From Nemopilema nomurai (taxonomy: Eukaryota > Cnidaria > Scyphozoa > Rhizostomeae > Rhizostomatidae), in NCBI GenBank assembly GCA_003864495.1, contig ML133420.1, positions 1,917,330-1,981,329 of the forward strand: a DNA stretch of 64,000 nt, in the 5' to 3' direction. The notes beneath the pieces are model-generated. The model saw only the letters and a program-made list of their open reading frames with translations. It searched no databases and had not been told where the DNA came from. The position numbers were made by a program, and so were the translations under genes. Every line of letters starts with the position of its first letter. Position 1 is the first letter of the stretch. Shown here piece by piece: positions 1 through 11,748 of this stretch.

Positions 1-7
1 AAAACAA

Positions 8-1026
8 ATGTTAAATATGGAAATTAATTCGCTACGGAAGGAACGGGATGAAGCTATTGCCAGAGTTGCAGAACTGGAGGAAATCATTAGAAGCAGCAAC
101 TTGTCTGTGAATACTGTTGAAGGGAATGATGAAAAATGTAAAATGTTTATAGGCATTAGCTGGGAAGTTTTTAAAAAGTTGTTTGATTACCTCAATAGTT
201 TTATTTCCTCCAGAACAACAACTAAGGGTAGCCTACCCCTCATTGATCAGCTGTTTGTGACTCTCATTAGGCTGAGACACAATTTAACATTTGATTTCTT
301 GGCAGCTGTGAGAGGGATAAAAAAAACAACTGCTATTGATTACTTCTGGAAATGGATTGATCTATTGTATTCAAAAATTGGATTCCTTGTTAAATGTCAA
401 GACCGTGACAGAATATTTGAATTGATTCCACCAGTGTTTAAGATAAAATTTCCAAGACTAACTTGCATCATTGACTGTTTCGAAATTTTCATTGATGCAC
501 CCAAAAATCTGAAGGCTCGGGCCCAGTGCTGGAGTAGTTACAAAAATCATTGCACTGTCAAAGTTTTTATTTCATGCAGTCCTCTCGGGCATATAAATTA
601 CCTTTCTAAGGTTTATGGAGGACGAGCATCTGATGTTCAAATTGTCAGAGAATCAGACTTCATGACCTATAATTACCATCTACCAGGAGACCAAATTTTG
701 GCAGATAGGGGTTTTATGCTTCGAGATGACATGGCAGCAGCCTGCGGTGCCCAACTCTGGTTCCTGCTTTCACCAAAGGCAGGAAACAACTAACAGCTGA
801 AGAAGTTGAAACATCTAGAAAAATTTCTTCTGTCAGAATTCACATTGAACGGGTCATAGGTTTGCTAAAAAACCGCTACACCATTCTAAAAGGTCCTTTA
901 CCAATTCGTAATGTTAAACAAATAATTGAAGAAATAGATGGAAGACAAGTCACTTGCATTGACAAAGTTGTTAGAGTGTGTGCTTCACTTGTTAATCTTG
1001 GTGAAAGTATTGTTTATAGTGAATGA
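8..1026 (+). pseudogene. ISL2EU/IS4-like DDE transposase (DDE_Tnp_4), frameshifted
   Basis: The protein begins with a short coiled-coil stretch (about residues 5-30), then a helix-turn-helix-like region and an RNase H-type DDE core. The first acidic residue is D156 in TCIIDCFEIF and the second is D233 in ILADRGF. The reading frame ends at 793, but the plus-one frame from about 752 continues with TKGRKQLTAEEVE, then the third catalytic residue in RIHIERVIGLLK, and stops at 1024-1026. A one-base indel at roughly 745-755 therefore breaks the gene just before the catalytic E region. The expected role is cut-and-paste transposition in the nucleus. An ATG at 8 opens the frame, but upstream exons outside the window are possible. 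Confidence 0.85.
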
Positions 1027-1130
1027 ATTCAGTTTTTTTTAAGAAACAGAAGAACAATTTTGGTGTTATTATGAAAATCTTTTTATATTATTAGTTTAAA
1101 CAGAATAAAACGGAATGACAACTGATTTTA

Positions 1131-1304
1131 TTACATTTCTGTTATTGATTTGAGACTGTAGTCTTTTTTACATTCTCTGCAATACCATTTCTTGGCTTTT
1201 GGCAGACGTGATAATTTCAAACAACGAAGGTGGAACCATTCATCGCACCTGTCACATGCAACCATGTCTTCATCCTCATTCGCACTGCGACAGATGCAAA
1301 ACAC
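1131..1304 (-). pseudogene. Out-of-frame C-terminal PHD finger of the YqaJ gene
   Basis: Directly after the YqaJ domain another minus-strand frame reads VFCICRSANEDEDMVACDRC, then DEWFHLRC and, after a gap, WYCRECKK, and stops at 1131. The order CxC, CxxC, HxxC, CxxC is a PHD finger. The frame is shifted by one base from the YqaJ frame at about 1305, so in this copy the finger is replaced by an unrelated 35-residue tail. In an intact parent the protein would be SWIM-YqaJ-PHD, the finger probably binding histone tails (inference). A sequencing indel could equally explain the break. Confidence 0.75.
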
Positions 1305-3344
1305 ACCTTAGCCTCAGTTGCATTGGACTCCTGTGAATGATCACATTCACCCATTTCCAAACGACGTGTCAGGAGTTCAGGCAGTATTGCTCCCTTCCAC
1401 AGGTCATGCAACTTTTTTATCATGATGGTGATGAATTCATCATCACGTTCAATCCGTTGGCTGTGACATGACTGTTTAGTCCATACTACAAGGTCCCCAT
1501 ATTTTACATCGGAGACCATCATCTCTACTTGCATCTGAGTGTAATAGGCATGTGAAGGCTTAAGTTTTAGCTCTGCATCAAGGCAAAACTGACTGTCAGA
1601 CTGTGCTGCAGCAGAAACTGTTGTGTCTCGATGCACATAAGGACACTTCACCTCCACAATACCTTTGCCACAACATGAACAGTTAACAATGCTGTCAGGG
1701 GATGCACCTAGAAATGGATGAGTTCCACTTATGATGAACCCTGTTTTTGATATATTGAGATTTGCATGCTTCTTTTCCATCAATTTAGAGTACATGTGCA
1801 GTGCCTGGTCCTCATTATTCCTTCCCCAGTTCAATGATGGCACATTCAGTTGGGCTGGTTTTGAGGTGCATATTCTTTTAATCAATGATTTTGAAGGTTT
1901 TTCCAATGACGTATGGAGTGCCTGATGTGCTACAGAGCCTGTTATTCTTCCAGCTCGCTGATCATGCCACACAATTGAGGAAGACTGGGTCAATGTTGCT
2001 TGTTTGACATATTCAATTTGAATACTTTCTATAGTGATGTCGGCTTCTTGATCACAAAGACGTTTGATTTCATTGTCACTAAGAGATTTATATTTCACAT
2101 TATACTTACTCCTTAATAGTGGTGGCAGTTTTGGGCTTCTTTGGGCAATTTTCTTTGGGATGAAATGCTCAGCAAAGTCTTTAAAAGCTGACAAACCAAC
2201 AATGCTTGTTGGATTGGCAGTTGCAGCAAGTGATGTTAGAAATTGAGCTTGCTCCTCAGATGAAGCAGGTTTTGAGTCAGTTTTTCGTTTGCCTGCAGAG
2301 TTCTTTAGTTTATTTTTTGATTTATCTGAATAGAACTCAATTTCTGCTACAGGTGCTCCTTTAACCTTGGAAATGAAGCATGCATTCCACTGACATAATT
2401 CATCAGTGGAGGCTGTTTTTGTGTAGCCCATTCTCACTGCAGCCTCAACTTTGAACAACACTGCAGCAATATGGGAGCAACTCTCGCCAAGCCTAAAAAA
2501 TTGTGTTACATATAATTATTAATATTAAAGCTTGGTACTTGCTACTTCAATTCATGTGTAAACTGATAATTATGTGTCAGATCAAGATTCATTTAGACAA
2601 ATCTATTTCTGAAAAAAAGATTGCACTTACCCTGCCATACAGTCACAGTGTGCAGCTATGACTAATCCATCCATATTAACAACAACCCAAGGATGATGTG
2701 GATCTTCTGTTACCCTCCAAGAAGGTTTGACATCAGCCCTGAAGACAACATGGTTACCAAGCTTTTTATGCAATACAGTCTGTACCCAACCAGAGATAAA
2801 GAACTTGTGTGCTTCAAGTGAACGATAGTTTTTCATAGCCTCTTGATCAAACACACCTGGTAGGGGAAGAATGAGCATGTTAACGTGTAGGCCAGGTTTC
2901 AAGATACGGATGAGAATGCTGGAATATCTCAGCCAGGATATGAAGACAGCTTCAAACAACAGAAATTCGGTATCACAGGCAAATATTTCTCAGCATTTAG
3001 ACAGACAGAATCACAAACGAAGAACTGCTGATTCAAATATGTACTACAGAAAATTGGATTGAGTTAGAAAGAAAACGACAACTAAGTTTCATTGCCTTCA
3101 TTGGCCGTAAATTCGGGAAATATTGCAGGTAGAGGTAAAGCAAATGAATAAATTTCATACCTGGAGAATTCACTAGATAATTGTAAACATCTGGATATTC
3201 AACTGCAGGCCATTCCGATGGATCATTTATCCACGAATCTGCTGGGTACTTGTAAGGACACGAGTCAAGTCCAATTACTTCTAACTTTTTCTTATATCGC
3301 GCGGATGCTACAGCTGTTAAAATGTCTGAATACTGGAATGACAT
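1217..3344 (-). CDS. SWIM zinc finger plus YqaJ-type nuclease, three exons
   Basis: Three exons join cleanly with GT-AG introns on the minus strand: 3344-3161, 2856-2631 and 2492-1217. Across the first junction the protein reads NSPG|VFDQEAM, and across the second HCDCMAG|LGESCSHIAAV, which is a SWIM zinc finger (CxC...CxH) split by an intron. The third exon holds a YqaJ-like PD-(D/E)XK nuclease. E217 lies in GRNNEDQAL, D256 in LGASPDSIV and E270/K272 in IVEVKCPY, with a conserved Q-x-Q at 309-311. The start is either the ATG at 3344 (MSFQYSDIL) or one at 3383. It is the second gene of the ISL2EU-like element and probably processes DNA ends during transposition (inference). The main frame stops at 1217, just after running out of frame with a PHD finger. 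Confidence 0.8.
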
Positions 3345-3383
3345 TTTAGAATGATTGAATAGCCGAATTTGAATGAAAACCAA

Positions 3384-4322
3384 GAGAAACTACGTATAAC
3401 GATCAGATATATATTCCAACTGTGTTCATTCACCTTCGAAGTGGCATTTGTTTTCCCCTTTGTCTAAATGGCGGACGCGTTGCTATGCAGGGCATGTGAC
3501 TTTTGACGTCACGTCGACCAAGAGAATTTGATAGTGCAAAAACGAGTCAAATGCAGACTTTACCGGTCAACAGGTTTGCTACTTTGCATGTATCTTTAGC
3601 GGACCCTCATTTTGCCTATCAACCAAGATACTCTTGGAATAAATTTTATCCATTTTTGTTTTTGACATAGGAATCTTTACCTCCTCACGTATCAATTATT
3701 TTCATTTAGGAAAAAAACAAAATCCGATGTCCGCGTAAATAAAAACATATATGAAGATGCCTACAACCTGCATCTTGAGAAAACTCCAAAGCTCAATGTC
3801 CTACAGCCTGTAGGATATCTTGAGAAAACTCCAAAACTCAATTTCCAAAATTTTCTGTCCAGATAAATCTCTCCACATCCTTCTCACCGAATATGATATG
3901 TTTATTTTAAGATTTTGAAAATTTACCAAACCTAAAGGATACCAAACTACTGACTTTTTTCTGTTCTAGATAAGAATGGGATCCCAGAGTTGAAGGAGAA
4001 CAGTTTGCCAACTGAACTTCTTCCTCAAAAAAGCATTGTAACACCTAAACCAACACCCAGAGGAGAGTTGCATATTTAAAGCCACAAGAGCCATTAAAAG
4101 CGATAAAGTATGCTTGTTTAGACGATATTGAAAAGGATATTCGCTTTATCAAAGACCCATGGAAAATTATTAGGAAATGTGATGAATACTGGCATGTTGT
4201 CAAATTATCAGAAAATGCGGACATTGACAAGTAAAAATTGGCAGTTCCATTAGTTATGAAATTGAGTGTCAAGGGGTTAAGCTGCCAGTGGATCATTCTA
4301 TATAAAAAAGAAGTTAAGAAAT
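3384..4322. other. No supported gene; spacer with degenerate coding traces
   Basis: No open frame of note lies here. A short local duplication is visible at about 3755-3845 (two copies of a phrase containing cttgagaaaactccaaa). From about 3960 to 4250 the plus strand shows coding-like but stop-interrupted sequence that may belong to the P-type transposase downstream. Confidence 0.5.
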
Positions 4323-7159
4323 TTGCAAAGGTGCAGACTGCAATGGCTTTTGAATGACACAGATAGTTTTCAAGGATGTCCTGGAGTAGTGAAACCTGAG
4401 CTACAAACGTTTGGACAACTTCCGACTACAAGGTCTATTGTCCCTTTCTATTTACATTCGAGATCTAAGCTACAGTATTCAGACAAATGTGGTGCAGCTG
4501 AAACAGTTGATGAACTGTCTGATGATGAAAGATAACCTTGTGATGTAGTTACAAATGTTCGGTCTTCAGCCTGCGACTTGCTGGTGCACAATGAAAGATC
4601 ATGTTTAAACAGTACGGGAATTGAAATAAGCTTTCACCAAAGAATGAGAAAAGAATAGGAGACCATCAAAATCTAATTTCAATGAAAGCACCTTTGCACA
4701 AAGTGGCAAAATCAAAGCTTGTTAAGGCAATAAAGGTTGCTAGAGAAAAAGAAAAATCTCTTAATCAAGAAATTTTGTCATTGAAAGAACAAATTCACCA
4801 GGTTGGAGTATTTCTAGAGAAAGAAGTGCATGAAGATTGTAGAGGAATAATTGAAGGTAAAGTAGATGAAATGGAGGAAGGGTCATTTGAGAAATTGTTT
4901 TGGAAGCAACAAATTGAATCTTTTAGATGTAATCTAAGTTCTTTCAGATGGCACCCCATGATGATTCGCTTTGCCCTTCATTTGCACTTGAGATCTCCTT
5001 CTGCATACAATGCTTTGAGGGAAAGCTTCCTTGTGAGAGAACTCTTGAGGGTTTATTCCAATGTAATCCACCCTGAAGCTGGATTTAGTAAGGAAGTCCT
5101 AGATGACTTGAAAAAAGATGTTGCAAAGCTAAAACATGACATGCAGCATTATGTTCCTCTCCTTTTTGATGAAGTATCAATCAAAGATGACCTTGTGTAG
5201 GATAGCACAACTGGTGAACTGATAGGATTCATCAATTTAGGTGACAACATGGATGAATTCATTGATAGCTTTAGGGAGGGAGAGCTTTCAACCTGTGTTG
5301 CTACACATGCACTTGTTTTTATGATTGTTGGTTTTGCCTCAGATCTGAGGTAGACAATTGGATATTTTGGCACAAGGGGAGCAACAGCTGATATCCTTTA
5401 TCCATTGATTTGGAAAGCAATAGGATATCTTGAAATTTATGTTGGTTTCAAAGTTATTTTGATGGTTTCAGATAAAGCAAGTCCAAACCAAAGATTTTAC
5501 AGAATCCACAGAAATGACAAGGATCCTGCTGTTTACAGAGCTGTTAATATTTTTGCTCCTGAGGGGCATCGGTATTTTTTCCCTTTTTCAGATGCACCCC
5601 ATCTCCTGAAAACTATCAGACACAACCTTCCAAACTCTGGTTAAGGTTTGAAGACAAGATACCTCTGGAACAATGGAAAGCATTTACTTTGGAGCTACAT
5701 TGTCAAATGCTACTTGCAAGACAGCCATGGGAAGTCAAGAAAATTGCCAAAAATAACAAGAGATCACATTTACTTGAACAGCTATTCCAAATTGAGAGTC
5801 AATTTAGCAGCCCAAGTCCTGAGCGAAACAATGTCAAATGTAACGAGAGTGTATTGTGATGATGAGGCCTCAGAAACAGCAAATTTTATAGGGCTTCTGG
5901 ACAAGTTCTTTGACTGTTTCAATACACGTTCTTTAAAAGAAGCTCAGTATAAGAGGAAGCCATTCTTGGCCCAATTTACAAATCTTAATGATCCAAGATT
6001 TGAATCTCTGCAGTCCACATTCCAGGGCTATCTGAAAGATTGAAAAGATGCAACTGAAAAGAGAGATTTCTCAAAATCAGAGAGAGAGCTCAGATGTTTT
6101 TATCACCTCAGACCTATGAGGGTACACAGAAGTCAGTTTATGCATTGATAGAAACCACAAGATACTTGTTGTTGGCTCTAGCTATGTCAAGCAAGCTATG
6201 TCTAGCTCCTGTCAAGCAAATCCAGTCAAGACCTTTGGAGGAGCACTTTCGTCGACATAGGGCTCTTGCAAGACGCTCTTCAAACCCAACATTGTACTCA
6301 TTAGGATATCAGGAAAACAAGCTTTGCACACAGAGATCCATTGCCATGCTAATCACACCAAAAGGAAATGTTAGGACTAAGGGGCCCTTTACATGAGACC
6401 CGAAATGAAACTCATGCCAGCACGAGTTTTCATGCAGCCACGAGTTTCATGTTGGGTGCTAGTCTGAGCTACTGTTGTGATTACATGGCGTCAACCGAAA
6501 TGAAACTTGTGCCTGCATCTCATGTCGCTTTTTCATGCCGGCATGAAATTTCATATCGGCACAAAAGTGTCGTGTAAACAGATCAGTTTTTCATATAGGG
6601 GGGAATCAGTGATAAAGTGGCCTCTGTTGCACAAATTCCGCACTTGTGTGACCAGGTTTTCTCCATTGCTGTCTTTTTCCTTAAAAATCTATTTCTCATG
6701 GCTCTGTATCCGCATAGAACACGATTTTTGTCTTCATCAGCAGCTCTTAACTTTTCTTTAATTTCTTGCTGTTGCAAGAATACCTGTAAAGCTAGAAACA
6801 TTTGGCTTTGAAGCGCTTTGCAACTAGTTGTAAAAACTAGATTGAGGACCGTGATCAAGAGAAGTTTCCTTGGATCATCTAACGCCATTTTAAAATTTAC
6901 TTTTAAACTTTCCCGCTCTTTTCTGAGAAGCACGAAATCACGTGAATATCATGTGAAAGAATTCGACAGTTTCATATCGGGTTTCATGTAATGGCGAGCA
7001 AATTTCACCGAATTTTAATTCTGGCATGAGTTCATTTCAAGTCTCATGTAAAGGGCCCCTAAGAAACGAAACAAGGCATTACAGTTACGAGCAGCCCTTT
7101 CAAAAAAAGTGAGGTACCCAAAAGCAAAGAAACTGGACATTAGAGAAACAACTCAATAA
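4323..7159 (+). pseudogene. P-element/THAP9-type transposase, multiply broken
   Basis: Motifs typical of the P superfamily follow in order: a coiled coil after PLHKVAKSKLVKA (about 4690-4850), the first catalytic region LLFDEVSIKDDL (about 5160), the second at LMVSDKASPNQRF (about 5470), the signature FSDAPHLLKTIRHNL (about 5590), the insertion domain containing YLNSYSKLRVNLAAQVL (about 5780) and the C-terminal EEHFRRHRALARRSSNPTL (about 6240). In-frame stops fall at 5198, 5351 and 5642, and the frame shifts between 6043 and 6094. A 679-bp MITE is inserted after codon ACT at 6375-6377; when it and one TAA copy are skipped, the frame resumes at 7060 and ends at a TAA at 7157-7159. No THAP domain was found upstream, where coding traces are heavily degraded. 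It is clearly dead. Confidence 0.9.
6381..7059. mobile_element. Harbinger-type MITE with TAA target-site duplication
   Basis: The insert starts GGGGCCCTTTACATGAGAC and ends with the inverse complement of the same 19 bases. It is flanked by TAA at 6378-6380 and TAA at 7060-7062. A three-base TAA duplication and GGGCCCTTTA-type ends are characteristic of PIF/Harbinger transposons. The first 200 bases are packed with short direct and inverted copies of catgaaac and tcatgccggcatga phrases. A minus-strand frame at 6933-6583 (116 codons, with a basic stretch NRFLRKKTAMEKTW) might be the remains of a first transposase exon, which would make this an internally deleted derivative. It carries no complete transposase. 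Confidence 0.9.
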
Positions 7160-7464
7160 TCAAAACCAATTTCGAAAAACAACAATTTTAATGTGAGCAT
7201 AATTTTTGTATCATAATTTTGTTTTAGAGGCCTACAGTGCAATATTTTTGGATGGAGAGTGGCCACTATCTTTTTGATATGTTTCTTATAGTTACCTTAA
7301 TTTGCATTGCACTTATTTTTGCAAAATTTCACATTTGCAAGATTAAATTTTGAAACCTGAAACAGGATATAATCAGTCAGAAGTTTTAAATTGGTGCACC
7401 TGTTTGACCCATGATTTTGCTTGTGTCAATCCACCTCTGTCAAGGGCACTGATGAGTTTTTCAT

Positions 7465-8010
7465 TTAATTTTTCATTGCCACTTTAAAGGAATCTATGAT
7501 AAGTAAATCCTTATGAATTGAGCTCACTTTCTCAGGGGTACTGGTTTTCAAAAGCTTAAAGAATCTCTTTTCTAGCTTGGATAATATTGTTCCTCCTACA
7601 TATGCAATTTCATCTTTCTCGTCATCTGAAATTTTGATTTGCGGCACAGATTCTTCATCAAGAGAAATTCCAAGCTCTTTGTGAAGACTGGTCTATATGT
7701 CTATATATCATTAAAAACCATGACTCAAATCCAAGAGGACCTTCAAGACTTGACTGAAGGGATTTAATAAGTTCCCGGTCAGAGCCAATACTATGGAATT
7801 CTCTCCACATGGTTTCTCTTGCCACTGCAACACTTCCCTAGCCAAAATTTTAAATAGTTTTTTGCAACTTTGGAATAAGGAAGTCGAGGTTTGGAAGAGA
7901 TTGCTGAAGGAGGATTTTTATTTTTGGTTCATAGAGGTGATCTAGCATAGGATCTCTCTGCATTATATTTATTGCATCTCTAATAACTCAACATGCTTGA
8001 GTCGATGACC
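7465..8010 (-). pseudogene. Remnant of an element-type protein, family not named
   Basis: The minus strand carries three coding-like stretches in different frames. From the upstream side these contain VIRDAINIMQRDPMLDHLYE (about 8005-7950), then ARETMWREFHSIGSDRELI (about 7830-7770), then an uninterrupted 60-codon frame with DEKDEIAYVGGTILSKLEKR (7647-7465). A REFHSI motif followed by a YVGG motif resembles the C-terminal half of an uncharacterised transposon protein family common in cnidarian genomes; this is recollection, not a search. Stops and frame shifts separate the pieces, so the sequence is dead. Confidence 0.5.
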
Positions 8011-8450
8011 AGGTTATTTTTCTGTTAATTTTTTTTTTCTTTTTTTCATTTTCTTTTTTCCCTTCACCCTTTTTAGTTATTGAACTAATACCTGGGTTGT
8101 CACCATCTGGTGACTGGATGAAAACAATCTCCCTCTCGTCAAAGTATTGTAATAATACTTCCTAAAATTAAGAGCAACAATCACTTGACAAAAGTCTAAA
8201 GGATTAGAAATGTCTGAATCCATGGTATAGTGGAGGGGTTATGTAGCATATCTCTGGGCAGCAGTGCAATACTTACAGTTCAAAGGTAATTGTGGGGTTA
8301 TGCTTCTTGGATATAAATGCTGCACTAAAATTTGTACAATTAACAAAGCTATCTTTTTATACAACAAAGCTCCTATTATATAAAGAGATGTATGAAAAAG
8401 CATAAACAACTGCCGATTTCCAAAAGAAAACAAGGTACAGTAAGTTCTGC
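8011..8450. other. Gene-free spacer with T-rich tract
   Basis: The stretch holds a T-rich low-complexity run at about 8026-8060 and otherwise nothing I can assign on either strand. Confidence 0.6.
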
Positions 8451-8953
8451 GCTAGTGCAGTATCGTACCTCTCCATGATACACAGGTCCTACATTGATAA
8501 ATTATACCCCAACGATAGCATTTGATGTGCCTATTAATGTGAGACCATCGGCAGGTTTATAGGTTAAAGTTTCGAAAAGTTATAGCAAAATTATGTTTCA
8601 CTCCTACCATCGATCAAGTGTTGGCCATCACTGTTTACGTGTTAATTTCAAATATTTCAGGAGCTAGAAACAGGCTGTTCAGCCGTCTGACAACAAAATA
8701 ACTCTTTTGTAATAAAACTGGTAGCAAAAAAAGATTCGGCCATTTGACTTTTTACTTTTTATGTGATAGAAGTGATGGCCGACACTTGATCCACGGTACG
8801 AGTGAAACATAATTTTGCTATAACTTTTCGAAACTTTAACCTATAAACCTGCCGATGGTATCATATTGATAGGCACATCAAATGCTATCGTTTGTTGTAT
8901 AATTTATCAATCTAGGACCTGTGGATCATGGGGAGGTACGGTACTGCACTAGA
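8451..8953. repeat. Long inverted repeat (hairpin element), ~183-bp arms
   Basis: The left arm (8451-8632) and right arm (8771-8953) are reverse complements with roughly 90 percent identity by eye. Shared phrases include ctagtgcagta at the outer ends, gatagcatttgatgtgcct in the middle and gtttcgaaaagttatagcaa near the loop. The 138-bp loop is unrelated. No coding potential is visible. The structure fits a foldback or MITE-type element, or a source of hairpin RNA if transcribed. I could not define a target-site duplication. Confidence 0.85.
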
Positions 8954-9248
8954 GCCGTAAGTCCCAGCCTAAAGGAAACTCATATTTTCATATCAGGTTG
9001 TTTAGTTTCTGTCATGTTACCCTGGGTACCAGAGCCGCAAAAATTAAAATTAAAAAATAATGAGAGCTGCGGAGGCGAAGGAGAGAGAAGAGAGAAGAAG
9101 AAAGCTGCTCTGCTTCCATCAATTGCAAACCTCCTTCTCGCGTGGAACATGCGGATTCACCGCTGATCACAATCGCTAATTGGGTAATCACCCCAATCAC
9201 AATCTCTAATCGAGTGTCGGTGGGAGCTTGAAAATAGAATGGACTGTA

Positions 9249-9828
9249 ATGGCGGAAAATACTCCGGTCAAAGTTTACTGCCCATTTACAGCTGAAAATA
9301 ATACCTCCTCGTGTCTGTTATGTGGATTCAATTTTGCGTTAAGTGGAACGAGACCGGCATATAGGATCTTTGGGCAGCTTAAAAGTTCGTCAGAAAGCGA
9401 TTTCCTTTGAAAAAATACGACAGGTCTTGCACGACGATTTCTTTGCGTCGCAATCGGTTCTTCCCTCTTCAGTATCGTGCAAGAGTTGTCACAGTAAAGT
9501 CTACAGATTGGCAAAGAATTTGAAAGAAATAGAGTATTTTAGAGACGCAGTGAAATGTAGGCTGGGTAACGTCTTGGAAACCATTACAACAGAAAACTCA
9601 CCACCTGGAAATGTGCGAGTAAAAAGATGTTCGAAGTCACCACACCAAAGTGGCCCTCCTTTGAAAATGCTACAAACAATATTGCCGGCTGAAGAAGATG
9701 CAAAAGCTACCAAAAGCAAATTCGTAAGAGAACTAATAACTGTTGGTAGCAATAATCTAGAATGTCTGCCATTCAAAAACGCAGAAATCCCTGATGCAAC
9801 AAGAGGGCAAAATTTAACGTCTGTTGAT
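9249..9828 (+). pseudogene. First exon: paired-cysteine zinc finger (ZAD-like)
   Basis: An ATG at 9249 opens a frame with SSCLLCGFNF (CxxC), and a second frame one base away continues with LHDDFFASQ and then SCKSCHSKVYRLAKNLKEIE (CxxC). Two CxxC pairs about 60 residues apart resemble ZAD-type or related N-terminal zinc fingers of element-encoded proteins. A one-base frame break lies at about 9350-9400. The exon ends at 9828 before a GTGAGT donor, in phase 0, which matches the phase of the exon starting at 10750. It therefore appears to be the first exon of a multi-exon gene continuing to 11238 and 13182. Confidence 0.55.
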
Positions 9829-10749
9829 GTGAGTAGTACCAAGTTTTTACTGAGAATTTCTTACACTGGTTTTCTGTTATTGTTTGAACATCAGATGTTT
9901 ATACTATCAGTTCATCTTTCAAAAAAATGTTTTTTGTTTTCCCCATCCACACAAAATATACAGACATTTTTCAAGTCTTAATGTTCTTATAAATGTGTGG
10001 TTCTTCTGAGCTCAAAAGTATTCTTAAATTATTATTGAGCAACACAAATTTGGTATTAGTCTAAAGATAGAGTTATGCTACTGTGTTTCTTTTCATGAAA
10101 ACATTTTGAGAAATGAAATATACTAGCACAATACAAACTTGTGGATTGAAGCTGAAACTATTGGTCTTATTTGCTCAAACTATTCAGATAAATAAAAAGA
10201 CTAACTGTCATCTAGCTATTGTTTTTTATTAATTCTTAGATTCACAAATTTTACCAGTACTCTTTTAATTTTATTCATATAAGATGCAAATTGCTTTTTC
10301 AGTACAAATAGATTGAAATGTAAAACAATATCTTTATAAACACAGAAGGAATGTTGTCATGTCACACTGTGGTTTTATTCGGGAGGGTTGCTGTCATTTT
10401 ATAAAGTTCAGTTCCGTTTCATTTTTCAAAATAGACAACATACAATACTCAACATTCAGGTTAAATCAATACATTTAACACAACAATCAATACAAATAGC
10501 AAAATCATAACTAAATCTATATATTTTAGATAAAATACAAACAATAAATCATTCAGTACAAATGAGGAGTTGTATGAAGGAAATTTATCGAGGAGGAGCT
10601 CTCAGTATATCAAGGAGAGGGCACCCCCTGTGATTCTTTTTCACATCATTAGAATTTATAAACTGATTGATTGTTTTACAAATGATTTAACTGTTATCAT
10701 GCAAGTAACTAACAAACAAACATTGACACACAATTTTGTTTTTATAAAG
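9829..10749 (+). other. Intron between zinc-finger exon and next exon
   Basis: The segment runs from a GTGAGT donor to an acceptor ending ttttataaag. It is AT-rich and non-coding, with nothing else recognised. Confidence 0.5.
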
Positions 10750-11238
10750 GTACGTATAAATTACCTGTCAGGCTCAAAGCATATGTGTGTTAAGTCAGAG
10801 ATCGTGTCACCTATTATAATTGCACTTGTTACTGGTGATATCAAATTCGTTATAAAGAAGATAGAAAAACACAAGGATTTGAAACCATTACTTTTTAAAT
10901 GGGTTGAGGACAAAGTTGTTGATGAGGTTTCAACTGTTGTGGCTGTAAAAAATCCAAGCTTGCTGTCTAAGACCAATTGTGAAGACCTAGTTAAACTAAA
11001 AAATGAAGCAGTCATTGGTGAAATGCAAAAACGAGCCCCTTTGCTGTATCATGTATTAAAAGCCGCAGTTACATCAAGGCAGAGAAAAAAGAAAATCAAA
11101 GAAGGACAAGAGCACAAAATATGTTTGCATGGTCTTGCAATGGTGTATGCAATTTTAATGAGAATGAGAAGCCCAACACTAAGTGCTTTGGCATATCGCA
11201 TATCTATGGTTTTACATCATAGTGGAGCTAAGAAAAGA
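10750..11238 (+). CDS. Internal exon of DUF6589-like element gene
   Basis: The exon begins in phase 0 after an AG acceptor and ends in phase 0 before GTAAGTGTG. It reads VRINYLSGSKHMC, then NCEDLVKLKNEAVIGEMQKR followed by APLLYHVLKAA, and near the end MVLHHSGAKKR. The pattern of an acidic and basic N-terminal region followed by KRAPLLY and an HHSGA motif resembles the N-terminal half of DUF6589-containing proteins, which are abundant, intron-bearing and element-associated in cnidarians. That family assignment is from memory. The next exon in the series starts at 13182, after a 1.9-kb interval that contains an antisense helicase remnant. Confidence 0.5.
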
Positions 11239-11748
11239 GTAAGTGTGAATATTACTAAGATTTTAACAGGATCTTTTTATGTTCTTTTTTATTGTAACAA
11301 ACATGAAATTTAAGTTCACCCTTGTTTTCAAGCCTGCAATATTTTTAAATGTTGATTTAAGAGTAAATGTTTTTGATAGCAAAAATACTGAATAACATAA
11401 CAGGGGTGGATTTTAAAGCAAATAGGGAAATCGACACGCCAGTTTCAAAATGATTATTTGAAGAAAAAAAGGAAAATATTTCTTTTTGCCTAAATCAGCT
11501 GGGGGATGTTTCTAAAAAGTTTCTTAAATTTTATACAATCTGGTTCTAAAGTTTGTTAAAATGATGCGTGTTTAATAACCTATCCTATTGCACCAAACTA
11601 TTGCGTTACTTTTTTCATTTTGAACTTGGATACAAATAAGCACAAATAGATTGACGGATTAAATAATAATAACTTATGGATAGCTCTCAGCAGTTGCATA
11701 CTATTAATTAAATGGGTGAATAATATCTCCAGTATAATTTAGTACTTA

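Larger units (their letters stand above)
1..3383. mobile_element. ISL2EU-like DNA transposon, left end outside window
   Basis: Two convergent genes make up this unit: a DDE transposase on the plus strand (stop at 1026) and a spliced SWIM-YqaJ gene on the minus strand (PHD tail stop at 1131). The stops lie about 105 bp apart. From established knowledge, the ISL2EU branch of Harbinger-related transposons carries a transposase of this kind together with a YqaJ-type nuclease, so the pairing supports the call. The left end is cut by the window and I could not identify the right terminal repeat, so the right boundary is simply the far end of the second gene. The transposase is frameshifted, so this copy is probably not autonomous. 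Confidence 0.7.
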
